The position numbers were made by a program, and so were the translations under genes. Positions 38,576-48,247 of a DNA stretch of 48,543 nt are shown here, one piece after another. Each line of letters opens with the position of its first letter. Positions within the stretch are counted from its first letter, which is position 1. This DNA is from Paenirhizobium cremeum (lineage in GTDB: Bacteria > Pseudomonadota > Alphaproteobacteria > Rhizobiales > Rhizobiaceae), in assembly GCF_022884085.1 (NCBI RefSeq), contig NZ_JAGGCS010000021.1, positions 2,509-51,051 on the forward strand. Reading direction: 5' to 3'. The notes under the pieces are model-generated. The model had not been told where the DNA came from and did not search any database. It was given only the letters and a program-made list of their open reading frames with translations.

Positions 38576-38794
38576 TCAAACGTGGCCGTCCAGCCTGGCG
38601 AGTATCCTCAGGGCCTCCACACGGTCAGGCTCCCAGAATTTCAGGCGGGTCATTCCGTCCTCACCGGTAGTCACAGTAAACGCTTCGCAGTGCATTCCCA
38701 TTTCGAGCAGCCGCTCTTCCACGGCGGCTATGTTTCCGGCGAGGGACGACAGCGGATCCACGACCACGTATTGAGCGCGCATCTGTGCCAGCAT
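38576..38794 (-). CDS. 72-residue hypothetical protein
   Basis: ATG 38794 has GGGGGAA six bases upstream and is preferred over the in-frame ATG at 38824. It reads MLAQMRAQYVVVDPLSSLAG, then AVEERLLEMGMHCEAFTVTT and LKFWEPDRVEALRILARLDG, a small alpha/beta protein. Unrecognised. The 300 or so bases upstream, to the ATPase gene, hold nothing I can support. Confidence 0.5.
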   Translation of the reverse strand: MLAQMRAQYVVVDPLSSLAGNIAAVEERLLEMGMHCEAFTVTTGEDGMTRLKFWEPDRVEALRILARLDGHV

Positions 38795-39123
38795 TCGTTC
38801 CCCCTTGCCGCTGAGGAGCCCCATCGGGTGAAAACTCTACAATTCAGAGATGCTAAGCAAGGACATGCCTGAATGTTGGTAAGCAGGTAAGGTTACCCGC
38901 TGAGGCGACAATTGATGCCGGGCGGAGCAAGTCATGAACGCACGACCAGACAACCTTTAGATGGACGAGAATTGACCGCAGGCGGGTCGCCGTGAAAGAA
39001 TTCGTGGTGCCGGGATTGAGCAGGAAGCGTTGATCGGCTCGACGGCATCGCCAATGCAGCGATGATTTGAAATCGTCGACTTACGACTTTGAATTGGCCG
39101 TAATTTGGTTTAAAAACAGTCGA

Positions 39124-40377
39124 ATGAAGACTGAAGATTCGTCGCTACATTACTACGATCGGAAAGTCGCCCCGAAAATCCGGGAGGCGCTGGAAGATAC
39201 CCGTGTTGTTCTCATTTCCGGCCCACGACAGGCAGGCAAGACAACCCTTGCGCGGCAGTTCGTCGCAGACGGTCGGCCATATTTCACCCTCGACGACATA
39301 GGTACCTTGGCGGCAGCCCGCAGCGATCCCGTCGGATTTATCCGAGGGCTGGATGGGGCAGTTATAGACGAGATCCAAAGAGCCCCAGAGCTTATGCTCG
39401 CACTCAAAGAAAGCGTCGACGTCGACACTAGACCGGGTCGGTTCTTGATCACTGGCTCTGCCAATCTTGCGACGGTTCCCGCCATAGCAGATTCCCTGGC
39501 GGGTCGTATGGCCGTAATCTCGCTATTTCCATTGGCTCAAGCCGAAATCGTCCGCGCGCCGGGCGAGTTCCTGCACCGGGTGTTTTCGGACGAACCGTTT
39601 ACATCAGTAGGGTCGCCCGTCAATGCGGGAGACCTTATCGAGATTGTCCTCAAAGGGGGATATCCCGAAGTCTTGCGAAGAAAGAGTGCCGGTCGAAGAC
39701 AAGCTTGGCTCGACGACTATATCTCCTTGATTCTGGATCGTGACGTTCGTGATATCGCAAATATCGACCAACTCGATCGGCTTCCGAGATTGCTGAGCGT
39801 ATTGGCGGAACACGCGGGTCAACTTACGAACAATTCCAGTTTCGGATCGGCGCTGGCGATCTCCAGCGTCACAGCTCAGAAATACGTCGGCATCCTCGAG
39901 CGCCTCTATCTTCTGAAATTGGTCTCGCCTTGGTCGACCAATAGCCTCAGCCGTCTGATTAAAACCCCGAAGATGCACTTCGTCGACAGTGGCCTGCTTG
40001 CTGCCGTGCGCGGCGATGGTGAGGAGAGGCTACGGCGAGACCGGGGGCGCTTCGGACCCTTGCTCGAAAGCTTCGTCGTATCCGAAATCCTAAAGATCGC
40101 AGCCTGGACCGATCTCCGGCTATCGTTCTCTCACTATCGCACGAAGGACCAGGATGAAGTGGACCTCGTTATCGAGGACCGTCGCGGTCGGATTGTTGGG
40201 ATCGAGGTTAAGGCGTCGGCAACAGTCCGTCCGTCGGACATTAAGGGTTTGCGCCAGCTCAAAGCTGCGACAGGAGATCGTTTCCTGCGGGGGCTCGTGC
40301 TCCATGATCACGATCGGTTCACGCCGTTTGATGAGAATATTTCGGCAGCTCCACTGTCAACACTATGGACGTTATAA
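39124..40377 (+). CDS. AAA ATPase with DUF4143-type C-terminal domain
   Basis: 417 residues from ATG 39124. A TTG 57 bases upstream is in frame but adds atypical sequence. Walker A ISGPRQAGKTT (about 31-41), Walker B AVIDEIQRAPEL, and the sensor-like LITGSANLATVP mark an AAA_14 ATPase. The second half has HFVDSGLLAAVRGDGEERLR and a nuclease-like end (DEVDLVIEDRRGRIVGIEVK, PD-(D/E)XK-like E-x-K). These stand-alone ATPases are widespread, and their cellular role is unclear. The gene is isolated, followed by an IS5-type element 48 bases on. Confidence 0.85.
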   Translation: MKTEDSSLHYYDRKVAPKIREALEDTRVVLISGPRQAGKTTLARQFVADGRPYFTLDDIGTLAAARSDPVGFIRGLDGAVIDEIQRAPELMLALKESVDVDTRPGRFLITGSANLATVPAIADSLAGRMAVISLFPLAQAEIVRAPGEFLHRVFSDEPFTSVGSPVNAGDLIEIVLKGGYPEVLRRKSAGRRQAWLDDYISLILDRDVRDIANIDQLDRLPRLLSVLAEHAGQLTNNSSFGSALAISSVTAQKYVGILERLYLLKLVSPWSTNSLSRLIKTPKMHFVDSGLLAAVRGDGEERLRRDRGRFGPLLESFVVSEILKIAAWTDLRLSFSHYRTKDQDEVDLVIEDRRGRIVGIEVKASATVRPSDIKGLRQLKAATGDRFLRGLVLHDHDRFTPFDENISAAPLSTLWTL

Positions 40378-40424
40378 CATCACATAATGCGATTTATGGA
40401 ACAAAGCCGCGATGCTCTTTTGCG

Positions 40425-41258
40425 GAAGGTGTGTATATTCGCAAGTCTTAGGATGCGGACTCATTAGCTGAGGCGATCCATATCCTCGTTGCGGCAAGTT
40501 TGAGGGCGGCCATGTAATTGTCTGCACGCCGGTCGTATCGTGTCGCAACGCCGCGCATCTGCTTGATACGGTTGAAGAAGCGTTCCACGAGGTTGCGCTG
40601 ACGGTAGACCCAGCGGCTGAAGCTGAATGTCTGCTTTCGGTTGGCCTTTGCAGGGATGTTCGCCCAGCATTTGCGTTGTTTGGCAAAGTTACGAATTGCG
40701 TCGGTGTCATATGCCTTTTCGGCGAGGATCGTCGCGCCGGGCCGTAGGTCGCTCAACAGCTTTTCAGCCATTGGTGCATCGGCGGCTTGGCCGGCGGTGA
40801 GTTCCAGCCGAACCGGTCTGCCATCTGCATCGACAAGAGCATGGATTTTTGTCGTCAGGCCGCCGCGCGAACGTCCCATGCAAGGATCGGCAGAGCCCCC
40901 TTTTTAGCGTTGGCACCATGCTGGTGAACACGAACACAGGAACTGTCTATCATCACTATGTCTCCATCGTAACGCTTTGAAACGGCGTCTAGAAGACGAT
41001 CCCAGACGCCTGCCTTACGCCAGCGGGAGAACCGATTATAAAGCGTCGTGCGCGGGCCATAACGCTCCGGCACATCTCGCCAGGACGAACCAGTCCTGAA
41101 ACGCCACAGGATGCCATTGATCACTCGGCCATCATCGACACGTTCAACTCCACGGCTATTGGTCGGCAGGAGTGGTGCGATGATGTCCCATTCTTCGTCG
41201 CTCAATTCGTGACGGCGCATGGCAATCTCCTTTTACGGAAATTGAATCACACACCGTC
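40425..41258 (-). mobile_element. IS5-family (IS427-like) insertion sequence
   Basis: About 834 bp, with short inverted ends GAAGGTGTGT (left) and GACGGTGTGT (right, complement), nine of ten identical. It contains a two-frame transposase gene. The exact ends and target duplication are not certain; no clear short duplication flanks it. Confidence 0.75.
40448..41220 (-). CDS. IS5-type transposase in two overlapping frames (probable -1 frameshift)
   Basis: The first frame (41220 to 40855) reads MRRHELSDEEWDIIAPLLPT, GILWRFRTGSSWRDVPERYG and VMIDSSCVRVHQHGANAKKG, with the first DDE Asp. The second frame (ending at 40448) continues GSADPCMGRSRGGLTTKIHA, ILAEKAYDTDAIRNF (second Asp) and RNLVERFFNRIKQMRGVATR (Glu). 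They overlap at AAAAAGGGGG (complement of about 40903-40912), a normal slippery sequence in this IS group, so a -1 frameshift would give one full transposase of about 258 residues. Confidence 0.85.
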
Positions 41259-41370
41259 AATAAGATGAACCCAATTTATGGGGACACTGCCTAGTCGGAA
41301 TATATAGTATGCAAGTGGTCTGCGGATGACAGCGGCGGTCGATGGAGTTGTTATCGGCCGCCGTCGTCCT

Positions 41371-42696
41371 TCACGGCTTGGCCGGCAATCTTTCGGTTGT
41401 CCAAGCGGCGATGTAGTCGAACAGGTTCTTCTGGGAGTTCGCATAGGCATTTTCAGGCCCGCACAGCTTGCAGGGCGCAAAGCCGTGGTTTGCTCCTTCG
41501 ATGTAAATCAGATCCCGATCCTTGGCGACAGAATGCTCGTAGATCTCTTCGGAGTCGCGGATAAACAGATATCCCGTCATTCCGGCGACTAGGGTCGGGA
41601 CCGTTATTTTCTCCACGGCGCAGATCGTGGAATTGTTGGAAGAACAATGATCGATACCGTCGAGCGAATTGGTCGAGCGAACCGCTTGCGTCGTCAGGAA
41701 GGACGTCAGCGTCAGTTGCTTTGTGCCCTTACCGAAGGAATTTGTCGTCTGCTTGGCGTCGAGTTCCGGCGGGCTGACGGACGTGACAATTTCCTTGACG
41801 ATGGAAGCGTCGTTTTTGATCAGCTTCTGCGGTGCCCGCGTCTGTCTGAGGGCGATCGCGGTGTCCATGCTATGCAATTGCGATGCACCACCCGGGCCGG
41901 CTCCCGGATTTCCGCCATGAGGAATGAAGAAGGCTTCATCATCCGGGTAAGGCCCTTTGCCTTCCTGAATTTTTCGTCTCTCCGCCAATGCCTTGTCGAT
42001 GAGCGCGTTCATGCGCAGCGACTGTGCCTGATAATACCGTGTCTGGAAATCCTTTGAATAGTGGGAGGATCCCGATGGATTATACCCGTTCTCAGTTGCA
42101 TATGGATCGAGTTTTGCGTCGAATTTCCCGGGTGTTTCGTCCATGACGGAGCCATTGAGGCTTCGCAGCAGAATGACCGGTACACCAGGATGGGCGTCGG
42201 CCAGAACGATCGCATCCGCCTTGGGAAGGCCGGCCAGATCGTCTCTGCAGGGCACAAGCTTCTTCGGATCCTGACAGAAGGACAGGCCTGCTTCGGCCAC
42301 CGCCTGATAGAAGCTGAGCGTCGGCCCCCCTCCGCTATGGCCGAGCAGCACTACATAGCGAATACCCGGCTGCTTGCGCAGGAACTCCACCCCAGCCTTG
42401 ACGTCCAGCGCGATCCGGTCCCAATCGACAACCATCTCGTTGTTGTTGAAGCGGGTATTCATGCAAAGGGCCGCGAACCCGCGCTTCGGCATTTCAGCGC
42501 ATGTCGGATGGGTCAGATAGTTTGCAGTCCTGTGGATCGCCAAAAAGGCAACCGTCGCCTTGCCGTCTGCCGGCATGTGAAAAATACCGGACGCGGCGCC
42601 AAAGCTGACATATTCCGGCGGCGGCGCCGCGAGCGCCAGGTTTGCCGAAAGGCACGCCACGCCGGCGCAAATCAGCGCATAGATGGTTTTCTTCAA
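41371..42696 (-). CDS. Exported alpha/beta hydrolase of the Liv-type transporter operon
   Basis: 441 residues with a Sec signal peptide (MKKTIYALICAGVACLSANL, cleavage near ALAAPPPE). The nucleophile elbow is YVVLLGHSGGGPTLSFY (Ser about 120); the catalytic His is probably in YIEGANHGFAPC near the C-terminus, with DS/DRD acidic residues before it. A periplasmic esterase, lipase or amidase is likely. It is the last gene of the transporter operon, 61 bases after livF, so it may release the compound that the transporter imports. The substrate is unknown. GAGGGAGGAG precedes the start. Confidence 0.82.
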   Translation of the reverse strand: MKKTIYALICAGVACLSANLALAAPPPEYVSFGAASGIFHMPADGKATVAFLAIHRTANYLTHPTCAEMPKRGFAALCMNTRFNNNEMVVDWDRIALDVKAGVEFLRKQPGIRYVVLLGHSGGGPTLSFYQAVAEAGLSFCQDPKKLVPCRDDLAGLPKADAIVLADAHPGVPVILLRSLNGSVMDETPGKFDAKLDPYATENGYNPSGSSHYSKDFQTRYYQAQSLRMNALIDKALAERRKIQEGKGPYPDDEAFFIPHGGNPGAGPGGASQLHSMDTAIALRQTRAPQKLIKNDASIVKEIVTSVSPPELDAKQTTNSFGKGTKQLTLTSFLTTQAVRSTNSLDGIDHCSSNNSTICAVEKITVPTLVAGMTGYLFIRDSEEIYEHSVAKDRDLIYIEGANHGFAPCKLCGPENAYANSQKNLFDYIAAWTTERLPAKP

Positions 42697-42757
42697 AGTC
42701 GAACTCCTCCCTCATATGATAGTGATGGTCAAATTTCGCCCCGTATTCCGGGCGATG

Positions 42758-43543
42758 TTATGCAACGATCCGCAAAAGCTCCCTCGCCATGCGGGCATCC
42801 TTATCCTCATTGGCACCGATGGATGTGCCGATCCCGAGATAGCGCTCTGCTATATCTGCAGATCCGGCGAGCGCGGCCGCCGCGCCCTCCATGACCATCT
42901 GCCCGTTTTCGATGACATAGCCGCGGTCGGCGATCGAAAGCGCCTGTCGGGCATTCTGCTCGGCCAGCAGAATGGTGATGCCTTCGCCGCGCAGACGCTG
43001 GATCAGCTGAAAAATCTCGTTGACCAAAAGCGGCGCCACTCCGAGCGACGGTTCATCGAGGATCAGCAGCCGCGGCCGCGACATCAGTCCACGTGCGATC
43101 GCCAGCATCTGCTGCTGGCCGCCGGAAAAATTCCCTGCCACATCGCCGAGGCGATCTTTCAGCACCGGAAAGAACATGCAGACGAATGCCAGCTGGCTCT
43201 CGATATCCATCGACAGTCGCGACGGCACACTGTAGGCGCCGAGCCGCAGATTTTCGAGGACCGTCATGCCGCCGAAAATCTGTCTGCCTTCGGGAACATG
43301 CGCAATACCGAGCCGGAGCCGGTCCGATGCTGAAAGGCCCTTGACCGACTTTCCATCGAAAATCACTTCGCCCTGCATGGGCGTCAGGATTCCCGACACG
43401 AGTTTGGCAATCGTGCTTTTACCGGCACCGTTGGATCCGACCAAGGTTGCGATCTCACCGGCATCCAGGGACAGAGTAATCTTGTTCAGCACACTCGCGC
43501 CGGTATAGCCCGCGGAAACGCCTTTCAACTCAAGCAGCGGCAT
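42758..43543 (-). CDS. livF: LivF-type ABC transporter ATPase
   Basis: 261 residues from ATG 43543, preceded by GGGAGGGAGCAGA. It has Walker A LVGSNGAGKSTIAKL, Q-loop region, signature NFSGGQQQMLAIAR, Walker B LLILDEPSLGVAPLLV and switch AEQNARQALS, which is typical of LivF. In-frame codons up to 43657 lie in livG and are rejected. It pairs with LivG to drive uptake of branched-chain amino acids or, in many such systems, aromatic or carboxylic substrates. It overlaps livG by 14 bases. Confidence 0.93.
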   Translation of the reverse strand: MPLLELKGVSAGYTGASVLNKITLSLDAGEIATLVGSNGAGKSTIAKLVSGILTPMQGEVIFDGKSVKGLSASDRLRLGIAHVPEGRQIFGGMTVLENLRLGAYSVPSRLSMDIESQLAFVCMFFPVLKDRLGDVAGNFSGGQQQMLAIARGLMSRPRLLILDEPSLGVAPLLVNEIFQLIQRLRGEGITILLAEQNARQALSIADRGYVIENGQMVMEGAAAALAGSADIAERYLGIGTSIGANEDKDARMARELLRIVA

Positions 43544-44333
43544 TCTGCTCCCTCCCCAGATATGCTTCGATGACCTGCGGGTTTCTCTGAACCTCCGCGG
43601 CCGATCCAGCGGCGATGACCCTGCCGGCATCGAGAACGACCACGTGATCGGCGACATTCATGACCAGTGACATATTGTGTTCCACCACCAGGATCGAGAT
43701 TCCGGCAGCGCGGATCGCTCTCAGAAGGGCGGCCAGTTCCTCGGTTTCCGTGTCGTTGAGACCTGCGGCCGGCTCGTCGAGACAGAGAAGCCGGGGGCTG
43801 CCCATCACGGCGCGGACGACTTCCAGCAACTTCTGGGCACCCATAGGCAAGTCCACGGCATGCGCATCCTTGAAGCGCTCGAGGCCGACGATTTTCAGCA
43901 TCGCCAATGCCTGGGACCGGATCCTCATCTCTTCGCGCCGGCTTTCCGGGCTCCACAGCATCTGGCCAAAATCACTGCTTTTAATCAGGCGATGGCGACC
44001 GACCATGACGTTTTCCAGAACAGTCAGACCCGGAAAGACACGTGCCGACTGGAATGTCCTGATCAGGCCGAGATTGGCGATGTCCATGGGGCTCCAACCG
44101 GCAATCTGCTTTCCAAAAAATGCAACGGTTCCTTCGTCGGGCGGGAAAATGTTGGTGATCAGATTGAAAACCGTCGTTTTCCCTGCACCGTTGGGTCCGA
44201 TGAGCGCCGTGATGGAATTCTCCTGTACGGAGAAATTCACGCCGTCGGTCGCCTTCAGCCCGCCGAACTTTTTCGATAGACCGTCCACTCGCAGGATATC
44301 CGTGCCGTTCGGCTGTTTTAGATCCTGGCTCAT
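43530..44333 (-). CDS. livG: LivG-type ABC transporter ATPase
   Basis: 267 residues. Walker A LIGPNGAGKTTVFNLI, signature-region LPMGAQKLLEVVRAVMGSPR (the LSxGxQ is the divergent LPMGAQK form), Walker B LLCLDEPAAGLNDTETEEL and switch VVEHNMSLVMNVADHVVVL are typical of LivG. ATG 44333 overlaps the permease stop by four bases, so the genes are coupled. Confidence 0.93.
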   Translation of the reverse strand: MSQDLKQPNGTDILRVDGLSKKFGGLKATDGVNFSVQENSITALIGPNGAGKTTVFNLITNIFPPDEGTVAFFGKQIAGWSPMDIANLGLIRTFQSARVFPGLTVLENVMVGRHRLIKSSDFGQMLWSPESRREEMRIRSQALAMLKIVGLERFKDAHAVDLPMGAQKLLEVVRAVMGSPRLLCLDEPAAGLNDTETEELAALLRAIRAAGISILVVEHNMSLVMNVADHVVVLDAGRVIAAGSAAEVQRNPQVIEAYLGREQNAAA

Positions 44334-46234
44334 TGAGCACCTCCTTCCGCCAGTCCCTGGCTGTTCGCGACGGTTTTCGGGGTCGACACGCGGCTCATCG
44401 CGTGCGCGATAACGCCGTACATGCCGCGCGGCAGATAGAGGAAACAGAGGATCAGCAGCGCCCCGCTGAAGAAGGTCTTGTACATCGCCAGCGGCTGGAA
44501 GATCGTCGGCAGCATTGTCAAAAGCACGCTTCCGAACACAGGGCCGACAAGCGTCCCTTCGCCGCCGATGACGAGCATCGAGACCAGTTCCAGCGAGCGT
44601 GCCGTCCCCACCATTTCAGGAGCGAGGAAGTTGAAGGAGTAAGCCAGAAGACTGCCGGAGATCGATGCGAGAGCGGCGCTGATCATGAAGACGGCCAGCT
44701 TGTAGCGGACAATGTTGATACCGAGCGCGCTGGCCGCCATCTGGTCAGACCGTATCGACTGCAGGGCGCGGCCGAAACTCGTGCGTAACGCACCGAAGAG
44801 GCAGAAAAGCACCACGACATCGACCGCGACAACCAGGAAGTACATGGACATCGGCGTATCGAAATACAGGGGACCGACCGAGAAGGACGGGATCCCGACC
44901 ATCCCCGACGGTCCACCGGTGATGTCGATGAAACCGATGGCGCAGGAATCGATGAGCAGTCCGAATGCCAATGTCGCCAGTGCCAGATAGAGACCACGCA
45001 GCCGCAATGTCACGATCGACAGCACCAGGGCGGACAGAAGCGACAACATGACGCCCGCCGCAATACCGAAGACAGGCTCTATCCCGTAATTGATCGAGAG
45101 ATACCCGGCCGTATAACCGCCGATCGCCATGAAACCGGCCTGGCCAAGGCTCACCTGTCCCGTATAACCCATCAGCAGATCCAGGCCGATCAAGGCAAGG
45201 AAAATGATCGCGGCAATGGTCAGGCTCGAGATATACGCAGCCGGAATGACCAGCGGGACGACAACGGCGATGACGATGCCGACTGCGGCGGCGATCCAGG
45301 CGGTTTGCGGCGCGAGCCTCGTGAGGTGACCCCAGACTCGCGGTTCCTCGCGAACGTCTTGCCGGCGGGTAATCTTGGACGGGATAAGACCGGTCGGCGC
45401 ATAGATGAGGATAAACAGCAGCAGGATCAGTGCGATGGCGTTGCTGAACAGTGACGAAACGTAGGCCGTTGCAAACTGGGTGACCAGTCCGAGAAAGAGA
45501 CCTCCGACGATCGCGCCGGGGAAGGACGAGATACCGCCGATGACCACCGCGATGAAGCCGGATATGGTGAAAAGCTGTCCGGTATTGAATTGCAGCGTAG
45601 TCGTCGGAGCGACGACCACGCCGGCCACCGCCGCAATCAGTGTCGCCAGCGTGAAGCTGAGCAGCGTCATGCGCTTGACGTTGATACCCATCAGCGCGGC
45701 GGCGGATGGGTTTTCCGAACAGGCGCGCAGGGCCTTGCCGACCTTCGTCCGGGAGATCACGAACCAGACCGCCAGGAAGATGACAATTGCCGTGCCAATG
45801 ATCCAGAACGTTTGCGTCGTGATCCTCAATCCGCCGATTTCGAGCGGCTGCTCGCCAGAGAATGCGGGAACAGAATAGGGCTGGCTTCCCCAAACGATGA
45901 GCGAGAAGCCTTCGATCAGCGTCAGGATGCCGACCGTCAGCATCAAAACGTTTGCATTGGAAAGCTTCTTCAACGCGGGTACGAAGGTGAACCATCCGAT
46001 CGCCAGTCCTACGACCGTCGTTCCTCCCACCGCGCACAGAAGCGCGATGGGAAGGGGAAGGCCTAGTCGCTGGCTGAATGTGTAACCGGCGAGCGCCGCG
46101 AGAACTGCAAACCCGCCCTGCGACAGGTTTACGACCCCCGTCACGCGGTAGATCAACGAAAATCCGAGGGCGATCAACGCATAGATTGCGCCCAGCAGAA
46201 CGCCGCCTACGAAAATCTGTAGGACTTCAGCCAT
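44330..46234 (-). CDS. Fused LivH-LivM permease
   Basis: 634 residues. The first half (to about 290) is LivH-like: IFVGGVLLGAIYALIALGFS, NLSQGGFAVLAALAGYTFSQ and GINVKRMTLLSFTLATLIAA, ending FILIYAPTGLIPSKITRR. The second half (from about 310) is LivM-like: LLMGYTGQVSLGQAGFMAIG and ALGINIVRYKLAVFMISAAL. Separate LivH and LivM are the rule; a fused permease is a known but less common arrangement. Many membrane segments, no frameshift. The substrate is not predictable. Confidence 0.92.
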   Translation of the reverse strand: MAEVLQIFVGGVLLGAIYALIALGFSLIYRVTGVVNLSQGGFAVLAALAGYTFSQRLGLPLPIALLCAVGGTTVVGLAIGWFTFVPALKKLSNANVLMLTVGILTLIEGFSLIVWGSQPYSVPAFSGEQPLEIGGLRITTQTFWIIGTAIVIFLAVWFVISRTKVGKALRACSENPSAAALMGINVKRMTLLSFTLATLIAAVAGVVVAPTTTLQFNTGQLFTISGFIAVVIGGISSFPGAIVGGLFLGLVTQFATAYVSSLFSNAIALILLLFILIYAPTGLIPSKITRRQDVREEPRVWGHLTRLAPQTAWIAAAVGIVIAVVVPLVIPAAYISSLTIAAIIFLALIGLDLLMGYTGQVSLGQAGFMAIGGYTAGYLSINYGIEPVFGIAAGVMLSLLSALVLSIVTLRLRGLYLALATLAFGLLIDSCAIGFIDITGGPSGMVGIPSFSVGPLYFDTPMSMYFLVVAVDVVVLFCLFGALRTSFGRALQSIRSDQMAASALGINIVRYKLAVFMISAALASISGSLLAYSFNFLAPEMVGTARSLELVSMLVIGGEGTLVGPVFGSVLLTMLPTIFQPLAMYKTFFSGALLILCFLYLPRGMYGVIAHAMSRVSTPKTVANSQGLAEGGAQ

Positions 46235-46259
46235 GGTGGACTCCGAGTTTCGACTGGTA

Positions 46260-47429
46260 TTACTTGAGCGGAGTTCCGCCTACGTCACTGACGGGAACCC
46301 AGGTCCCACCGGCGGTGTCCCACCGGGTTATGACGACATTGGATTTGTCCAGGCCGCGCTGGGGATCCCGCTTGAAATCGTAGACGCCGTTGATGCCTCC
46401 GAAATCCTGAAGGTTGTTCAGGTAGTTGCGGAGAGCATCGGCATCCGCCTTCGCCGGCATTGCCTTCAAGGCGCTGACGACGAGAAGTGCCGGGTCCCAG
46501 GCAAACGTCGAAGGCCCGTCGGGTTTCACGTTCGCCGATTCGAATGCCTTGTAAAAGGCTGCCTTTGCCGCCGCGACCTTCGGAGAAGCGTCGCCCTTTT
46601 CAGACTTCAGCCAATGGGGAGCGGGGATATATAATTCCTTCGGCAGAAACGAGGAATATTGCTCCATCTGCGCGTAGGTCATGTTACCGTCGGTAGTTCC
46701 TACCGGAACGTCAAAACCCGCATCGCGGATCGCCTTGAAAATCGTCCCGATCGGTGCGCCTGTGGACCATGCGATCACTGCGTCGGGATTGGCGCCCTTG
46801 ATCCTTTGAACCAGTGCGCTGGCGCTGACTTCTGTCGGGTTGAATTGCGCTTCGGCAACGATCTTGATGTCGGACAGATCGCCCTTGCCCACGGATGCGG
46901 TAATATTCTTGTAAGCGTCCTGCCCGGTTGCGTCCGTGGAGGTTATCAGCCCGATATTCTTCCAGCCCCGGTCGCGGAAATATTTGAGCAGTCCTTCCGC
47001 CAGGCCCTTGGTGGAGACACTCGAACTGAAGACGAACTCTCCCGGCTTGGGATTGATCGACGGGGAAAGACAGTACAGAACCGGGCCGCTTCGAACCAGC
47101 GGACCCATGGCGTTGCAGAGGCCAGACACGGCCGAGCCGATAATGACCGGCGGAGCCCCAGCCTTGATGCTATTCACCAGCTGCACCGCGATCTGAGGGC
47201 TGGATTGGTCGTCGTGGAAGATGAACTTGATCTGTTTGCCATGCACTGTTTCGGTGGCTGCAGCCTTTTCGTAAAGTTGCAGGGCCTGTTGTTCGGCCTT
47301 GCCGAGAAAGGCACCGCCTCCGGTAAGCGGCAGGACCACATTGATGTCGAGTGTCTCCGCCTGTGCGATGTGCGCACCCACAGATACGGACATGGCTAGC
47401 GTTGCAAAGATAGTCTTAACCAGACCCAA
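46260..47429 (-). CDS. Periplasmic substrate-binding protein of the Liv-type transporter
   Basis: About 389 residues with a signal peptide (KTIFATLAMSVSVGAHIAQA, then ETLDINVVLPLTGGGAFLGK), of the Leu/Ile/Val-binding fold (Peripla_BP_6). The start is not ATG: I chose TTG 47429, eight bases after GGGAGG; TTG 47435 is too close. Typical features are IGSAVSGLCNAMGPLVRSGP and DRGWKNIGLITSTDATGQDA. First gene of the operon, 25 bases before the permease. The ligand is unknown; aromatic or branched carboxylates are usual for such systems with a MarR regulator. Confidence 0.9.
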   Translation of the reverse strand: MGLVKTIFATLAMSVSVGAHIAQAETLDINVVLPLTGGGAFLGKAEQQALQLYEKAAATETVHGKQIKFIFHDDQSSPQIAVQLVNSIKAGAPPVIIGSAVSGLCNAMGPLVRSGPVLYCLSPSINPKPGEFVFSSSVSTKGLAEGLLKYFRDRGWKNIGLITSTDATGQDAYKNITASVGKGDLSDIKIVAEAQFNPTEVSASALVQRIKGANPDAVIAWSTGAPIGTIFKAIRDAGFDVPVGTTDGNMTYAQMEQYSSFLPKELYIPAPHWLKSEKGDASPKVAAAKAAFYKAFESANVKPDGPSTFAWDPALLVVSALKAMPAKADADALRNYLNNLQDFGGINGVYDFKRDPQRGLDKSNVVITRWDTAGGTWVPVSDVGGTPLK

Positions 47430-47503
47430 AACCAAAACCTCCCTTAAATCGCGATCAATTTTTTCACGGGCATTTCGCTCCTCTGCGAATGCGTGGGTAC
47501 GTT

Positions 47504-47517
47504 CTTAGATATCTTAG
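47504..47517. promoter_or_regulatory. Possible MarR operator 1
   Basis: CTTAGATATCTTAG, a near-palindrome centred on GATATC with one mismatched pair, in the divergent intergenic region. MarR proteins bind such short inverted repeats over promoters. A related site lies about 140 bases away, nearer the MarR gene. Confidence 0.45.
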
Positions 47518-47644
47518 GATTTGTCAAGGATCAATTTCTGCCGGCCATATCGACAGAGAAGTTCAAAATAGCCGCGATCTTTTCCTGCTACGGACCTAGT
47601 AAATGCCCCAATTTTTTAGGTTTCGGCACAACCTTGGCGTATCG

Positions 47645-47656
47645 TTTGATATCTAA
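47645..47656. promoter_or_regulatory. Possible MarR operator 2
   Basis: TTTGATATCTAA, again centred on GATATC (47648-47653), 85 bases before the MarR start codon. Together with the site at 47504-47517 it would place repressor over both divergent promoters. The remainder of the 311-bp gap shows nothing else I can support. Confidence 0.35.
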
Positions 47657-47740
47657 TTATCTATGGTTGATGCCTGTCTTCGCGTGATTGCTATCGACAC
47701 ATGCTCATGTGATAGTGAGGACAAATGGAGTTTTTTAGGT

Positions 47741-48247
47741 ATGAAAGCTGATACGGCTCAAAACGCCGATCTCGTCGCCGGCTCGGAAGAGCAAGTCGCC
47801 CTGCCGTTCGCCGCAAGCTTAGGTTACCAGGTGCGCCTGACTCACAGGCTTATCCAGAAATATCTTCAGCAGCGGATCGAGCCATACGGCGTATCGCTGG
47901 GAATGTGGTATTTTCTTCGGGCCCTATCGAACGAAGATGGATTAACGCAAAAACAGTTGTCGCTGATCGTTGGAACCATGGAGCCGACAACTCTTTCCGC
48001 GATCAAGGCGATGGAGCAGAACGGATTGGTCAACCGCAGTCGCAACAGCGAGGACAAGCGCAAGATCAACATTTTTCTTACCGAGCGCGGCCATAAACTG
48101 AAGCATGAGCTGATGCCCATCGCAAAAGAGGTCGTTGGTGCGGCAGCTTCCGGGTTCACCGAAAGGGAGATCCAAATGTTGATGCAATTCCTTGGTACCA
48201 TCCAGGCCAATATGACGACCAAGATTCAGCCTGAAGTCGCCACCTAA
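47741..48247 (+). CDS. MarR-family transcriptional regulator
   Basis: 168 residues from ATG 47741, after GGAGTTTTTTAGGT; an in-frame TTG/GTG upstream at 47663 would add 26 atypical residues. A dimerisation helix (LGYQVRLTHRLIQKYLQQRI), winged helix (TQKQLSLIVGTMEPTTLSAI) and wing (NRSRNSEDKRKINIFLTERG) are visible. MarR proteins repress until a small phenolic or other ligand binds. Divergent from the transporter-hydrolase operon, so it is the likely regulator of it. The ligand may be the transported compound. Confidence 0.92.
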   Translation: MKADTAQNADLVAGSEEQVALPFAASLGYQVRLTHRLIQKYLQQRIEPYGVSLGMWYFLRALSNEDGLTQKQLSLIVGTMEPTTLSAIKAMEQNGLVNRSRNSEDKRKINIFLTERGHKLKHELMPIAKEVVGAAASGFTEREIQMLMQFLGTIQANMTTKIQPEVAT

